A stretch of DNA of 64,000 bases. Origin: Flavobacteriaceae bacterium (lineage in GTDB: Bacteria; Bacteroidota; Bacteroidia; Flavobacteriales; Flavobacteriaceae). The DNA is taken from the NCBI GenBank assembly GCA_028280265.1, contig JANQMD010000004.1, forward strand, positions 31,196 through 95,195, read 5' to 3'. Under the pieces are notes generated by a model. That model saw nothing but the letters and a program-made list of their open reading frames with translations, had not been told where the DNA came from and searched no databases. Of the stretch, positions 54,163 to 61,948 are shown piece after piece. The position numbers and the translations under genes are program-made. The first letter of the stretch is position 1; every line of letters begins with the position of its first letter.

Positions 54163-54945
54163 CTACCTCAAAGACTCTTTTAATTCTGTAAGCTGACTTT
54201 CTAGATTGTTTAATCGGTTTTCAATGTCAGAAATTTCAGGAATTTGTTTTGAGGCAAACATTTTGGTTTCCCATACCTCTTGTATATCCTGACTGTTTAT
54301 GGAATAGGCCGGATAACTTCCATTGGTATTATCACTTTTTAAAATCAATTTTCCAGAAACTTCAATTCGATTAATGACTCTTTTTAGCACCACTCCATCT
54401 TCTTTGCTGATTACTACATATACTTTTCCGTCTTTAATATCCTTTAAATCTTCCACATACCTACCAAAGATCAAATCGCCATTGTGAAAGTTCGGAGCCA
54501 TCGAATCTCCCTGAACTTCAAAACAACGATACGTCCCATTGGTAAGTTGTGGCATGTGAAAGTTAGGCAAAGACTCAATGAACTCTGTATCTCCATAGCC
54601 ATTTAAATAACCTGCTCTGGCTTTCGCAGGAACAAAGACTACATTCTCATTTCCTTCAGAATTCACTGCAACCACTTTGGGAATTCCATCATATGTTTTA
54701 TTTTCTTTTAGAAGATTGTCTTCTTGAGCAAAAAGGTATTCCGGATTTACCTGAAACTCTTTTACAATAGCCATTAAAACGTCGTAACCTGGTTTTGTTT
54801 TCTTTCTAGTTCCATCAGGTTGCAATCTTCCATTCACAATACTATCTATAGTAGTTGGCGTAACTCCTACCCTTTTAGAAAAAGAGTAGTTATTTAAGTT
54901 AAAATGAGTAATTATCTTTTTTATTTTCTCAGAAATATCAATCAT
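54163..54945 (-). CDS. XRE-S24 (LexA/CI-like) self-cleaving repressor
   Basis: A 260-residue repressor; the ATG at 54945 (MIDISEKIKKIITHF) is chosen over a TTG at 54999. Residues 1-75 form an HTH of XRE type (SKRVGVTPTTIDSIVNGRLQPDG). The C-terminal half is an S24 peptidase: the cleavage-site-like ARAGYLNGYG, the catalytic Ser in VQGDSMAPNFHNGDLIFGRYV and the Lys in GVVLKRVINRI. A short coiled coil closes the protein (IENRLNNLESQLTELKESL). Such regulators are released by RecA in DNA damage. It is divergent from a promoter driving the structured leader and the degenerate hydrolase, which are the likely targets. Confidence 0.88.
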   Translation of the reverse strand: MIDISEKIKKIITHFNLNNYSFSKRVGVTPTTIDSIVNGRLQPDGTRKKTKPGYDVLMAIVKEFQVNPEYLFAQEDNLLKENKTYDGIPKVVAVNSEGNENVVFVPAKARAGYLNGYGDTEFIESLPNFHMPQLTNGTYRCFEVQGDSMAPNFHNGDLIFGRYVEDLKDIKDGKVYVVISKEDGVVLKRVINRIEVSGKLILKSDNTNGSYPAYSINSQDIQEVWETKMFASKQIPEISDIENRLNNLESQLTELKESLR

Positions 54946-54983
54946 AGGTGTCCAAAAAGTGTGTATAAAAAATAAAATTTCTT

Positions 54984-55014
54984 TTTGCGTATTTTGCAAT
55001 ATGTTTTATATTTG
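54984..55014 (+). promoter_or_regulatory. consensus Bacteroidota promoter with candidate operator
   Basis: TTTG (54984-54987), a 19-bp spacer and TATATTTG (55007-55014) match the Bacteroidota TTTG-N19-TAnnTTTG promoter exactly. TTGC-gtatttt-GCAA (54985-54999), an inverted repeat overlapping the -33 element and running into the spacer, is a plausible binding site for the divergent S24 repressor. Confidence 0.75.
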
Positions 55015-55020
55015 TATCAC

Positions 55021-55245
55021 AATTATGTTGCTAATTTAAACATTTGTTTCAATCTATGCAACTTCTCCGAAGAATCTCTCTTATGATTCTTAAAATTCGT
55101 TGTTAGAAAGGTGCAAACTCTTACTATTTAATCTCTATTCGATGATTATAAATCATCACTTCGTTAGGGGAAAGTTGCTAATTAATAAAGAGAATACATC
55201 AATGATATGATAGAGGCAAGTAGTTTCATTTTTCTAACAACCCAA
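55021..55245 (+). ncRNA. structured leader or small RNA, candidate pseudoknot
   Basis: About 225 non-coding bases downstream of a consensus promoter have extensive complementarity. Helix A: 55058-55068 (GCAACTTCTCC) with 55167-55178 (GGGGAAAGTTGC, one bulged A). Helix B: 55099-55113 (GTTGTTAGAAAGGTG) with 55227-55241 (CATTTTTCTAACAAC), 15 pairs including two G-U. Helix B crosses helix A, so it is a pseudoknot or a mutually exclusive alternative. Hairpins lie at 55071-55090 (AGAATC/GATTCT) and 55141-55157 (GATGATT/AATCATC). GTTGCTAATT occurs at 55027 and again at 55174, so GCAAC at 55058 has two possible partners. No ORF. Not matched by me to tmRNA, RNase P, SRP or 6S. Confidence 0.5.
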
Positions 55246-55276
55246 AATAATTTTTTAACCTTTAAATACACTCATT

Positions 55277-55705
55277 ATGGAAACTGTAAAAATTGCATTG
55301 ACCCAATATGGAGTTGGTGAAAACATAGAAAAAGAAACGCATCCTCAAATTGCCAAGTATTTTGAGTCTATCGGAATCAACTTGCGTAATTTTAGTTCAC
55401 AACCTTCTTGGTCGAGTGCGTTTGTAAATTGGGTTGCCAAAAAAGCAGGACTACAATTTTCTGGCAAACTTGAAGACAAGAGCTGGCTCTCTGTTGGAGA
55501 ATCGACACATTACCCTAGTTGGGGAGATATAGTTGTCTTGTGGAAAGATTCTCCTCTCAGCAAAGAAGGCTATGTCGGTATTTTTGTCAAAGAAACTCGG
55601 CGCTATGTCTATATCCTAGGCGGAGATCAGCGAAATAAAGTCTGCATTAAAGCTTACCCCAAAAGTCGTGTATTGGATTATAGAAAGCTTAAAAAAGCTG
55701 CTTAG
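55277..55705 (+). CDS. TIGR02594-type hydrolase homologue lacking catalytic Cys and His
   Basis: A 142-residue protein clearly of the TIGR02594 (NlpC/CHAP-like) family: IALTQYGVGE, then PSWSSAFVNWVAKKAGL, YPSWGDIVVLW, GYVGIFVKE and VYILGGDQRNKVCIKAYPKSRVLDYR. In active relatives the first segment reads WC(S/A)AFVNW and the third GHVG. Here Ser46 replaces the catalytic Cys and Tyr99 replaces the His, so peptidoglycan-hydrolase activity should be absent. No signal peptide. It follows the structured leader and lies opposite the S24 repressor, suggesting a damage-inducible binding or immunity-type role (inference). Confidence 0.82.
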   Translation: METVKIALTQYGVGENIEKETHPQIAKYFESIGINLRNFSSQPSWSSAFVNWVAKKAGLQFSGKLEDKSWLSVGESTHYPSWGDIVVLWKDSPLSKEGYVGIFVKETRRYVYILGGDQRNKVCIKAYPKSRVLDYRKLKKAA

Positions 55706-55707
55706 TC

Positions 55708-56433
55708 TTACATTTTTAAATAGAAGTCTTTCGTTAGATCGATATATTCCTGTGTATACTGATGACGAGTGATTTCAATGGTTAACTCCTCCTCAATAAT
55801 CTCTATTTCTTTCCTAGAAAATTCCAATAAACTACGCTTGAATTTTGAGGAGGCAGTTCCTTTTACACGACACACCCTATTTAAGAAGAGTTTGTATTTT
55901 TCTGCACTTTTTACAAAAGAGATCTCCTCTTTATTGGGTATAATTACAGAAAGTATTCCTGATTCTGATAGCAATTTACTAGCTCCAGAAATTAGCTCTT
56001 CGAAAGATAGAGAAGAGACAAAACGAGCTTTGTTTCTAGCATCGTTTTGAGTTTCGTATTCCTCTGTATAGAAAGGCGGATTAGAAATAATTAAATCATA
56101 AGACTCTTCATCATCTCCCATTTCCTGAGCAAAATCCTGAAAGTTAGAATGATAGCAAAACAACCGATCTCCCCATTCTGATTGCTCAAAATTCTCTACG
56201 GACTGTTCGTAAGCACTCTCATCCACTTCTACTCCATCGATAGTCATAGCATCTGAGCGTTGCGCCATCATTAAAGCTATAAGACCTGTACCCGACCCGA
56301 TATCTAATATGGATTCTGGTTGGTGAGAAAGAGAAGACCAAGCTCCCAGAAGTACTCCATCTGTCCCTACTTTCATCGCTGTTTTATTCTGATGAACAGC
56401 AAATTCTTTGAATTGAAATGGCTTATTACTGAT
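55708..56433 (-). CDS. trmN6: tRNA1(Val) (adenine-37-N6) methyltransferase, apparent ATC start
   Basis: A SAM methyltransferase of the TrmN6/YfiC family: MKVGTDGVLLGAWSSL, ILDIGSGTGLIALMMAQR and the adenine-site NPPF in DLIISNPPFYTEEY. The first ATG in frame (56376) begins inside the conserved N-terminus. Upstream codons read SNKPFQFKEFAVHQNKTAMKVG, matching the family (xxFxFKxFxVxQDxxAMKVG). Between the upstream in-frame stop and that ATG there is no ATG, GTG or TTG; ATC at 56433-56431 sits where the family Met would be and gives about 241 residues. I annotate that start, but a sequencing error (g for c at 56433) is possible. Confidence 0.8.
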   Translation of the reverse strand: MSNKPFQFKEFAVHQNKTAMKVGTDGVLLGAWSSLSHQPESILDIGSGTGLIALMMAQRSDAMTIDGVEVDESAYEQSVENFEQSEWGDRLFCYHSNFQDFAQEMGDDEESYDLIISNPPFYTEEYETQNDARNKARFVSSLSFEELISGASKLLSESGILSVIIPNKEEISFVKSAEKYKLFLNRVCRVKGTASSKFKRSLLEFSRKEIEIIEEELTIEITRHQYTQEYIDLTKDFYLKM

Positions 56434-56587
56434 AGTCTTGAATTTTCAGCAAAAGTATTCTTTTCTTTTTTACGGCCTATTAAAACTAGTAAGATTTAAG
56501 TATAAATAGCCTTTGTATAGTTTTTGTATAGCTCATTAATTACCTGAACACACCTGTTTTCTCTATTTTTAACCAAATTTATTATTT

Positions 56588-58147
56588 ATGAAGTTTTCTT
56601 ACAATTTACTAATCACATTTTTTCTCTCCTCTTTTTTATGTTTTTCGCAACAAACACCTTTAAATTTTTCAGATTCGTCTCATAAATTTACAGGCTTTAG
56701 TGGAAGTGGATTTTCTACAAGAGCAGATCCAAAGGACGCGAGTAATACCGTAGGGCAATTTTTTAACGATGGTTCTAACGCTTCTCAAGGGTTTTTTATT
56801 GACCTATCAAGACCGGTAGATTTTTCATCAAAGAAAGAGATTACATTATCTTTCTATTCATTCGATCCTAATTCTCACAGTATCTTATTGAAATTTGAAA
56901 ATGGGAGCAATGCAAATGTAGAAGTACGAAAAACATTCAGCGTCCCTTCCCCTTCCGATTGGATTAATTTGACTTTTGATTTTTCGAATGCGAAATATAG
57001 CTCTGGTGGAGCATCGGTAAATGCTACTGGAACCTACAGCAGGCTTACCATTTTTATAGATGAAGGAACAACTACCGTAGGGACTTATCTTATTGACAAT
57101 ATAAATGACGGATCTGTAGCTACAGATCCTAATGCTTTAGATGTTGTTTACAATAATTTGGTATGGTCTGATGAGTTTAACACAGATGGACCTGTAGACA
57201 ATACAAAGTGGCATCACCAGACAATAGGTCCTAATGGGGGGAAATGGTTTAATGGCGAATTACAACATTACACCAATAGTCAAACAAACTCATTTGTCTC
57301 AGGTGGTTTTTTAAATATCGTTGCAAAAAAGGAATCCATTACTCAAAATGGTGTTACTTTAGGTTACTCTTCCGCCAGACTTAATTCTAAGTTTGCTTTT
57401 ACCTATGGTCGTGTAGATGTTAGAGCCAAACTACCCGCTGGAAATGGTACTTGGCCAGCTATCTGGACTCTAGGAAAGAATGTGAGTGAAGTTGGAGCCT
57501 GGTTTCAAACTCAAGGTTTTGGCAATACATCTTGGCCAGCTTGTGGAGAGATTGATATTATGGAACACGGATTGCACGCCAATAACGTAGTAAGTTCTGC
57601 TCTTCATACTCCTTCTAGCTCTGGGGCTACGGTAAACACCAAAACAAAGGCTTTACCTGATGTAGCAAATAATTTTCATGTATATTCTGTGAATTGGTCT
57701 CCCAATCAAATTACTTTTTTAATTGATGGAGTTGGATATTACACCTATAATCCTTCTACAAAAAACGGCAGTACCTGGCCTTTTAATTTAGATCAGTTTA
57801 TTCTTTTGAACATTGCCATGGGAGGATTTTCGGGTAATGTAGATGCTTCGTTTACGCAGAGCAGCATGATAATTGATTATGTAAGGATTTACCAAAATAC
57901 ACTGAGTACTGAAGATACTTTTGCTAGTAAGTTTATGGTATATCCAAACCCAAGTTCAAATCAAGTTTACATTAATACAAATGAAAAGATTGATAGAATT
58001 GACATTTACAATACGCTAGGAAAAACTGTATTAAGCACTGACGAATATAATGGAAAGCTAAACATTCAATCGTTAAAAGCAGGTATGTATTTACTTCGAA
58101 TTCATTCGAATAATAAAGTGGTAAACAAAAAAATAATCGTGGAATAA
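56588..58147 (+). CDS. secreted GH16 beta-glucanase with T9SS sorting domain
   Basis: A 519-residue secreted glycoside hydrolase. A signal peptide (YNLLITFFLSSFLCFSQQ) leads into a beta-sandwich, probably carbohydrate-binding, domain at about residues 22-180. The GH16 catalytic domain follows (about 190-440) with the nucleophile and acid/base in GEIDIMEHG near residues 320-328 and WPAIWTLGKNV before it. The C-terminal ~70 residues are a type IX secretion sorting domain (FMVYPNPSSNQVYIN...GMYLLRIHSNNKVVNKKIIVE). It likely degrades laminarin or a related beta-1,3-glucan outside the cell; GH16 also covers agarases and carrageenases, so substrate is inference. Confidence 0.92.
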   Translation: MKFSYNLLITFFLSSFLCFSQQTPLNFSDSSHKFTGFSGSGFSTRADPKDASNTVGQFFNDGSNASQGFFIDLSRPVDFSSKKEITLSFYSFDPNSHSILLKFENGSNANVEVRKTFSVPSPSDWINLTFDFSNAKYSSGGASVNATGTYSRLTIFIDEGTTTVGTYLIDNINDGSVATDPNALDVVYNNLVWSDEFNTDGPVDNTKWHHQTIGPNGGKWFNGELQHYTNSQTNSFVSGGFLNIVAKKESITQNGVTLGYSSARLNSKFAFTYGRVDVRAKLPAGNGTWPAIWTLGKNVSEVGAWFQTQGFGNTSWPACGEIDIMEHGLHANNVVSSALHTPSSSGATVNTKTKALPDVANNFHVYSVNWSPNQITFLIDGVGYYTYNPSTKNGSTWPFNLDQFILLNIAMGGFSGNVDASFTQSSMIIDYVRIYQNTLSTEDTFASKFMVYPNPSSNQVYINTNEKIDRIDIYNTLGKTVLSTDEYNGKLNIQSLKAGMYLLRIHSNNKVVNKKIIVE

Positions 58148-58153
58148 CAATTA

Positions 58154-58531
58154 CTATTTTAAACCTAATAATTTCTTTAAGTCTTCCTTATCTGATTTTA
58201 AATCTTCAATTTGACTCTTGAGCATTTTGATGATTTCATCTTTCTCTTCGCAGGAATTTTTAGGTTCGACATTGTATTGTAAAGGAGGTTCATTCAAATA
58301 ATTTGCGGATGAACCTTTCTTTTCTCCAGTAATTAACCAATACAAATCTACTTCTGGATAGTTCGTAATTATATTTGCAACTGCATTGGAATTCAGAGGA
58401 GTTTCTTTTGCCTTTCCTCTAAAATTAGCAGACGACATCCCTATGCTTTCAAAAAACCTTTCTTTAGAAATAGATTGGCTTTCAGCAATTTGAACGACTC
58501 TTTCTTTTATATTTGAAAATTTATTTACCAA
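58154..58531 (-). CDS. XRE/CI-like repressor with C-terminal coiled coil
   Basis: A 125-residue protein. Residues 1-75 look like a phage CI-type HTH (FSNIKERVVQIAESQSISKERFFESIGMSSANFRGKAKETPLNSNAVANIITNYPEVDLYWLITGE). The C-terminal EIIKMLKSQIEDLKSDKEDLKKLLGL is a coiled coil for multimerisation. No S24 peptidase. Divergent from the 87-residue gene with a 95-bp spacer holding a 14-bp palindrome, so the pair resembles cI/cro. Confidence 0.78.
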   Translation of the reverse strand: MVNKFSNIKERVVQIAESQSISKERFFESIGMSSANFRGKAKETPLNSNAVANIITNYPEVDLYWLITGEKKGSSANYLNEPPLQYNVEPKNSCEEKDEIIKMLKSQIEDLKSDKEDLKKLLGLK

Positions 58532-58545
58532 AATATTTTTGAATT

Positions 58546-58559
58546 GTAAATATATTTAC
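58546..58559. promoter_or_regulatory. 14-bp palindrome, candidate operator
   Basis: GTAAATATATTTAC is a perfect 14-bp palindrome in the spacer between the divergent XRE-type repressor and the 87-residue gene, about 15 bp upstream of the repressor start. Likely an autoregulatory operator. Confidence 0.65.
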
Positions 58560-58626
58560 GTATCTTGTTTACTACAAAGCTATAACAATATAATAACAAA
58601 TATGTTAAAACTAACGAATAATTACT

Positions 58627-58890
58627 ATGATCACAGAAATAGAGAGAAAAGAATTGCGAGAAATATTCCAAGGTCATTACGCTGAAGACGTGCTTAACAT
58701 ACTGAAAGAGAAAAAGATTACAAATCGTAATGGAAAATCATATAACATTCAGTATATTCGTATGATATTTCAAGGTGTGCGAAAAAATCTTGATATTGAG
58801 GCTGCCATTTGGCAGTTGGCTAGGGAAAGAAAAGAAGAGATTGATCAAAGAAATCTCGCAAAAGATAAGATTCTCAAAAGAACAATATAG
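58627..58890 (+). CDS. small DNA-binding-like protein, cro-position
   Basis: An 87-residue charged, helical protein (starts MITEIERKELREIFQGHYAED; RNGKSYNIQYIRMIFQGVRKNLDIEAAIWQLARERKEE). The pattern is that of small phage-type regulators with one HTH followed by a helix. It is divergent from the CI-like gene and has two terminators downstream. No other phage gene nearby, so it could be a residual or co-opted module. Function inferred. Confidence 0.6.
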   Translation: MITEIERKELREIFQGHYAEDVLNILKEKKITNRNGKSYNIQYIRMIFQGVRKNLDIEAAIWQLARERKEEIDQRNLAKDKILKRTI

Positions 58891-58996
58891 AGTGTTGGGG
58901 TAATACTCTGGTAAAGTTGGGGTGAAACTACTGCTTCACCTCAGCTTACCAACACTAAAAATTTCATTTTTCTTTTTCACTAGTTCCTAAGCAAGA

Positions 58997-59032
58997 AACC
59001 GCAACGGTTTTTATATTGTTGCGGTTTTGTTT
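58997..59032 (+). terminator. terminator downstream of the cro-like gene
   Basis: AACCGCAAC (58997-59005) and GTTGCGGTT (59018-59026) form a perfect 9-bp stem followed by ttgttttt. Confidence 0.88.
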
Positions 59033-59054
59033 TTATTTTGGGACACATAAAGAT

Positions 59055-59084
59055 GAGGCTGTCTAAAAAGGCAGTCTCTTTTTT
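59055..59084 (+). terminator. second terminator-like hairpin
   Basis: GAGGCTGTC and GGCAGTCTC pair with two G-T pairs around taaaaa, followed by TTTTTT. Confidence 0.65.
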
Positions 59085-59179
59085 ATTACCTCCTTCAAAG
59101 ACTATGACAAATAGAGACTTTCCTCAAAATTAAAATTTAGCTCACTATCAATTCATATGTGTGCTTGCTCCGATGTAGT

Positions 59180-59377
59180 TTATTCAAATTCCAATACATT
59201 TTCTGCTTCAATTAACTGATGTAAAGCGTCTACTTTTGCCATCATCTTATGATAAAAAGTATTTTGTTCTTTTTCTCCAGAAGTATTTAAGAATTTTGAA
59301 TGTTTCAACTGTTTTTCAAAATACTTTTGTGCTTGATTGCAAGTTCTCTGATCGCTAGTTGTATAATAGGAGAGCAC
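59180..59377 (-). CDS. possible small gene or gene remnant
   Basis: The frame starts at a GTG and reads about 65 residues (YYTTSDQRTCNQAQKYFEKQL...MMAKVDALHQLIEAENVLEFE). The same frame stays open for about 20 more codons upstream with protein-like sequence (VLIVTKHQKSLFVPYTVL) but has no ATG. It may be the C-terminal fragment of a decayed gene. Low confidence. Confidence 0.3.
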   Translation of the reverse strand: MLSYYTTSDQRTCNQAQKYFEKQLKHSKFLNTSGEKEQNTFYHKMMAKVDALHQLIEAENVLEFE

Positions 59378-59582
59378 TGTATACGGTACAAATAATGATT
59401 TTTGGTGTTTTGTAACAATGAGTACGTTATTGTTCTTCGGTAATTATTCTTAGGGAAAAATTGCTGAAAGGAAAACCTCTTCTAGGCGAAGTTTTTGTTT
59501 TATATTGCGTTAACTACCATGTATACTGAAAATGACAGATAGGTGACATGCAAATGACGCTACAATTTCTAGGCTTCGATCC

Positions 59583-59590
59583 TAACTTTG
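59583..59590 (+). promoter_or_regulatory. candidate -7 box upstream of the XRE-membrane gene
   Basis: TAACTTTG matches TAnnTTTG, 19 bp before the ATG at 59610. Confidence 0.45.
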
Positions 59591-59609
59591 TGGTATCAAA
59601 ATTCAACAA

Positions 59610-60179
59610 ATGAAAATAGCATCATTAAGTGAAAATCTGATTTATCAAAGAAAACTGAAAGGTTACACGCAAGAAGACCTTTCTGAAAAAACAACGGTAG
59701 GAATTAGAACAATACAAAGAATTGAGAAAGGTGAAACCCAACCGCATTTACAAACCATAAAACTTTTAGCAGCTGGACTAGATATTGAGGTAAATGATTT
59801 ACTTCCCATTGACAATCCAAATGAGGAAGTCATTCAAAGAAAATGGATGTTGCTATTTCATGCCTCTCCATTTTTTGGCTTGGTGATCCCTTTTGCAAGT
59901 ATCCTATTCCCACTATTTTTATGGATTCACAAATCCAATGACAATAAAATCTATGACCAGCATGGAAGAGCTATTGTTAACTTTCACAGTTCAATGATGT
60001 TGTATTTTGTTATTTCATTGCTACTCTTCTTCCCTTTTCCTGGCTACAATTTTTTCTTGACTGGATTTATTGTTCTTTTTAGCATTGTTATGACCATTAA
60101 AAACATCTCCACAGCTCTAAATTCTGAAACTTCTTATTACCCCCTTTCGATTTCATTTTTGAAATCGAAATCAATCTAA
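59610..60179 (+). CDS. XRE-type HTH protein with DUF4870-like membrane domain
   Basis: A 189-residue protein with an N-terminal XRE HTH (LSENLIYQRKLKGYTQEDLSEKTTVGIRTIQRIEKGETQPHLQTIKLLAAGLDIEVNDL, residues 5-65). Four hydrophobic segments of a DUF4870-like domain follow (PFFGLVIPFASILFPLFLW and onward). It is a membrane-tethered regulator type common in Bacteroidota. It is followed by the CPBP-family gene, 21 bp downstream, suggesting a joint function. Confidence 0.85.
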   Translation: MKIASLSENLIYQRKLKGYTQEDLSEKTTVGIRTIQRIEKGETQPHLQTIKLLAAGLDIEVNDLLPIDNPNEEVIQRKWMLLFHASPFFGLVIPFASILFPLFLWIHKSNDNKIYDQHGRAIVNFHSSMMLYFVISLLLFFPFPGYNFFLTGFIVLFSIVMTIKNISTALNSETSYYPLSISFLKSKSI

Positions 60180-60200
60180 CTTTTTAAAACAGACATATCA

Positions 60201-60905
60201 ATGTTAGGATTATTAGTCATTATAGTAATCTCATGGATGCTGCTGCATTTTATTGAGAAAAAAGACATCGCTGTATTAGGCATAGTTCCGAATACAAGTA
60301 GAATTATTCAATTTGTCATCGGGTTTTTAGCAATGGCTGCTATAGTTTCAACAACTATTTATGCAGAAACTATATTTCAACAAATAAAGTGGAAATCAAA
60401 TGTTATCAATTATTCATTATTATGGAATGCTTTTGTCTATCATTTAAGATCAGCCTTGACAGAAGATCTAGTTTTTAGGGGTGCGATTCTTTATATTTTG
60501 ATTCAAAAGATTGGTGCAAAAAAAGCAATACTTATCTCGGCTCTTTGCTTTGGTGTTTACCACGTATTCTCATACGGAATAATGGGAGAAAGAATCTTTC
60601 TAATTATTTATGTAATTGTAGTTACGGGGTTTACAGGATATGTTTGGGCTTACGCTTTTTACAAAACAAAATCCATTATGCTAGGGCTTGGATTTCATTT
60701 GGGATACAATTTAATAATGAGTTGTTTTTTCGAAGCTCAACCTTATGGTGAGTTGATTTTAGCACAAATATCAAAAGTAAAATTAACTGGCTGGAACGAG
60801 TTTTATTTTTCAATTTTTAAAGGTTTGTTCCCTCCTTTAATCACCTTGTTATTTGTAAAACTGTACATTCAGCACAGATTCAATCAAAGAGAAAAAGATG
60901 ACTAA
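60201..60905 (+). CDS. CPBP family intramembrane metalloprotease-like protein
   Basis: A 234-residue integral membrane protein with the ABI/CPBP motif TEDLVFRGAILYIL (E-D-x-x-x-R; Asp at the second Glu position) in motif 1 and the His-bearing CFGVYHVFSYG and LGFHLGYNL. Related proteins process membrane substrates or confer bacteriocin immunity. Coupled with the upstream XRE-membrane regulator. The E-to-D change is conservative; activity cannot be judged. Confidence 0.82.
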   Translation: MLGLLVIIVISWMLLHFIEKKDIAVLGIVPNTSRIIQFVIGFLAMAAIVSTTIYAETIFQQIKWKSNVINYSLLWNAFVYHLRSALTEDLVFRGAILYILIQKIGAKKAILISALCFGVYHVFSYGIMGERIFLIIYVIVVTGFTGYVWAYAFYKTKSIMLGLGFHLGYNLIMSCFFEAQPYGELILAQISKVKLTGWNEFYFSIFKGLFPPLITLLFVKLYIQHRFNQREKDD

Positions 60906-60944
60906 AAGTGGTTATTCAACTTTAAAGTAACATCATTTAATTTT

Positions 60945-61940
60945 CTAGAAAATTCTAGGACATCTGGCTCCACCTGTTCTCGTATCGCCAAAATCATAGG
61001 TAATCATTATTTCATAAATTCCCCCTGTGTTTCCTATACTATTTGTAGTAAAATCCTGAGAGTAGCTAAACTTCCAACCTTCCCACTTAAATCCTGCTAG
61101 GACATTGACTGAAGCGAGAAAGTTATCATTTAAGGTGTTGTTTCTGTTTGGAGTCATTACCCCAACTATCCCAAGAGAAAAACGGTCGTACACCCATTGA
61201 GAGCCTAGGTCTATTCTCGAATATTGAGCTTGTTTCATATAATTCCCTAGTACATACAATTTATGATTATCCCCAAAGGAATTATTGAATGATGGAATAA
61301 AATCCATGACATTGATGGCACCATGAGCCGAGAAAAACATTTCTAAGGGTACATTGCCTTGAAATGTGAAAGCGATATCTGGTTTGGTTAAATGTCGGAG
61401 TGTAAAACCAAACCAAGAGCTTTCATTATTAAACAACATTGAGGCGCTAAAGTCTACAAACATTAATTGATCATTGAGCAAAGCGGGATCAATTGTTGCC
61501 GTATTGATAATCCCTGTACGAATGTTAATTTGATCTTCTAACAGCAAGTTTTGAAAACCAAAACTTTTCATTCCTAATCCAGCTGATATACTGGGTCTAA
61601 AATACCAAGAATTCGTAAGCTGAATTGCAAGAGAATGATTGTAATTGATTTGCGAAAAACGGTAGCGAGTTGTAGACTCTTGATGATTGATAATACTAAC
61701 TCCAACCCCTGAATTTATGCTTTCTACCCACGTATCTGCAAATGCAAATTGTGTATTCATACTAAAGTTAACCCCAGGCCATTGTACTCTGTGAATAATT
61801 CCTGCTCTAAAACTTTCCTGTGAACCCGTAAATCCTGTATTGATTGTCTCTGGAATTAAAAATGACTGCGTAAATATTGGGTCTTGGGCAAAAGCAACTT
61901 TTGTAGCCACAAAAAGTAAAATTATAATAACCTTCTTCAT
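60945..61940 (-). CDS. PorP/SprF family type IX secretion membrane protein
   Basis: A 331-residue outer-membrane protein with a signal peptide (MKKVIIILLFVATKVAFAQ) and the family start DPIFTQSFLIPETINTGFTGS. SSWFGFTLRHLTKPDIAF and the C-terminal FKWEGWKFSYSQDFTTNSIG are typical. PorP/SprF proteins anchor or assist secretion of the partner adhesin. Its partner here is the SprB-repeat protein 8 bp upstream, so they form a typical sprB-sprF type pair. Confidence 0.93.
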   Translation of the reverse strand: MKKVIIILLFVATKVAFAQDPIFTQSFLIPETINTGFTGSQESFRAGIIHRVQWPGVNFSMNTQFAFADTWVESINSGVGVSIINHQESTTRYRFSQINYNHSLAIQLTNSWYFRPSISAGLGMKSFGFQNLLLEDQINIRTGIINTATIDPALLNDQLMFVDFSASMLFNNESSWFGFTLRHLTKPDIAFTFQGNVPLEMFFSAHGAINVMDFIPSFNNSFGDNHKLYVLGNYMKQAQYSRIDLGSQWVYDRFSLGIVGVMTPNRNNTLNDNFLASVNVLAGFKWEGWKFSYSQDFTTNSIGNTGGIYEIMITYDFGDTRTGGARCPRIF

Positions 61941-61948
61941 CTCTAAAT

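Noticed and set aside
54945..55705. Retron or phage lysis cassette
   Set aside because: No reverse transcriptase is near the RNA, and the hydrolase homologue has lost its catalytic residues; no holin is evident.
58154..58890. Prophage
   Set aside because: Only a repressor-like and a cro-like gene are seen, with no integrase, terminase, portal or tail genes.
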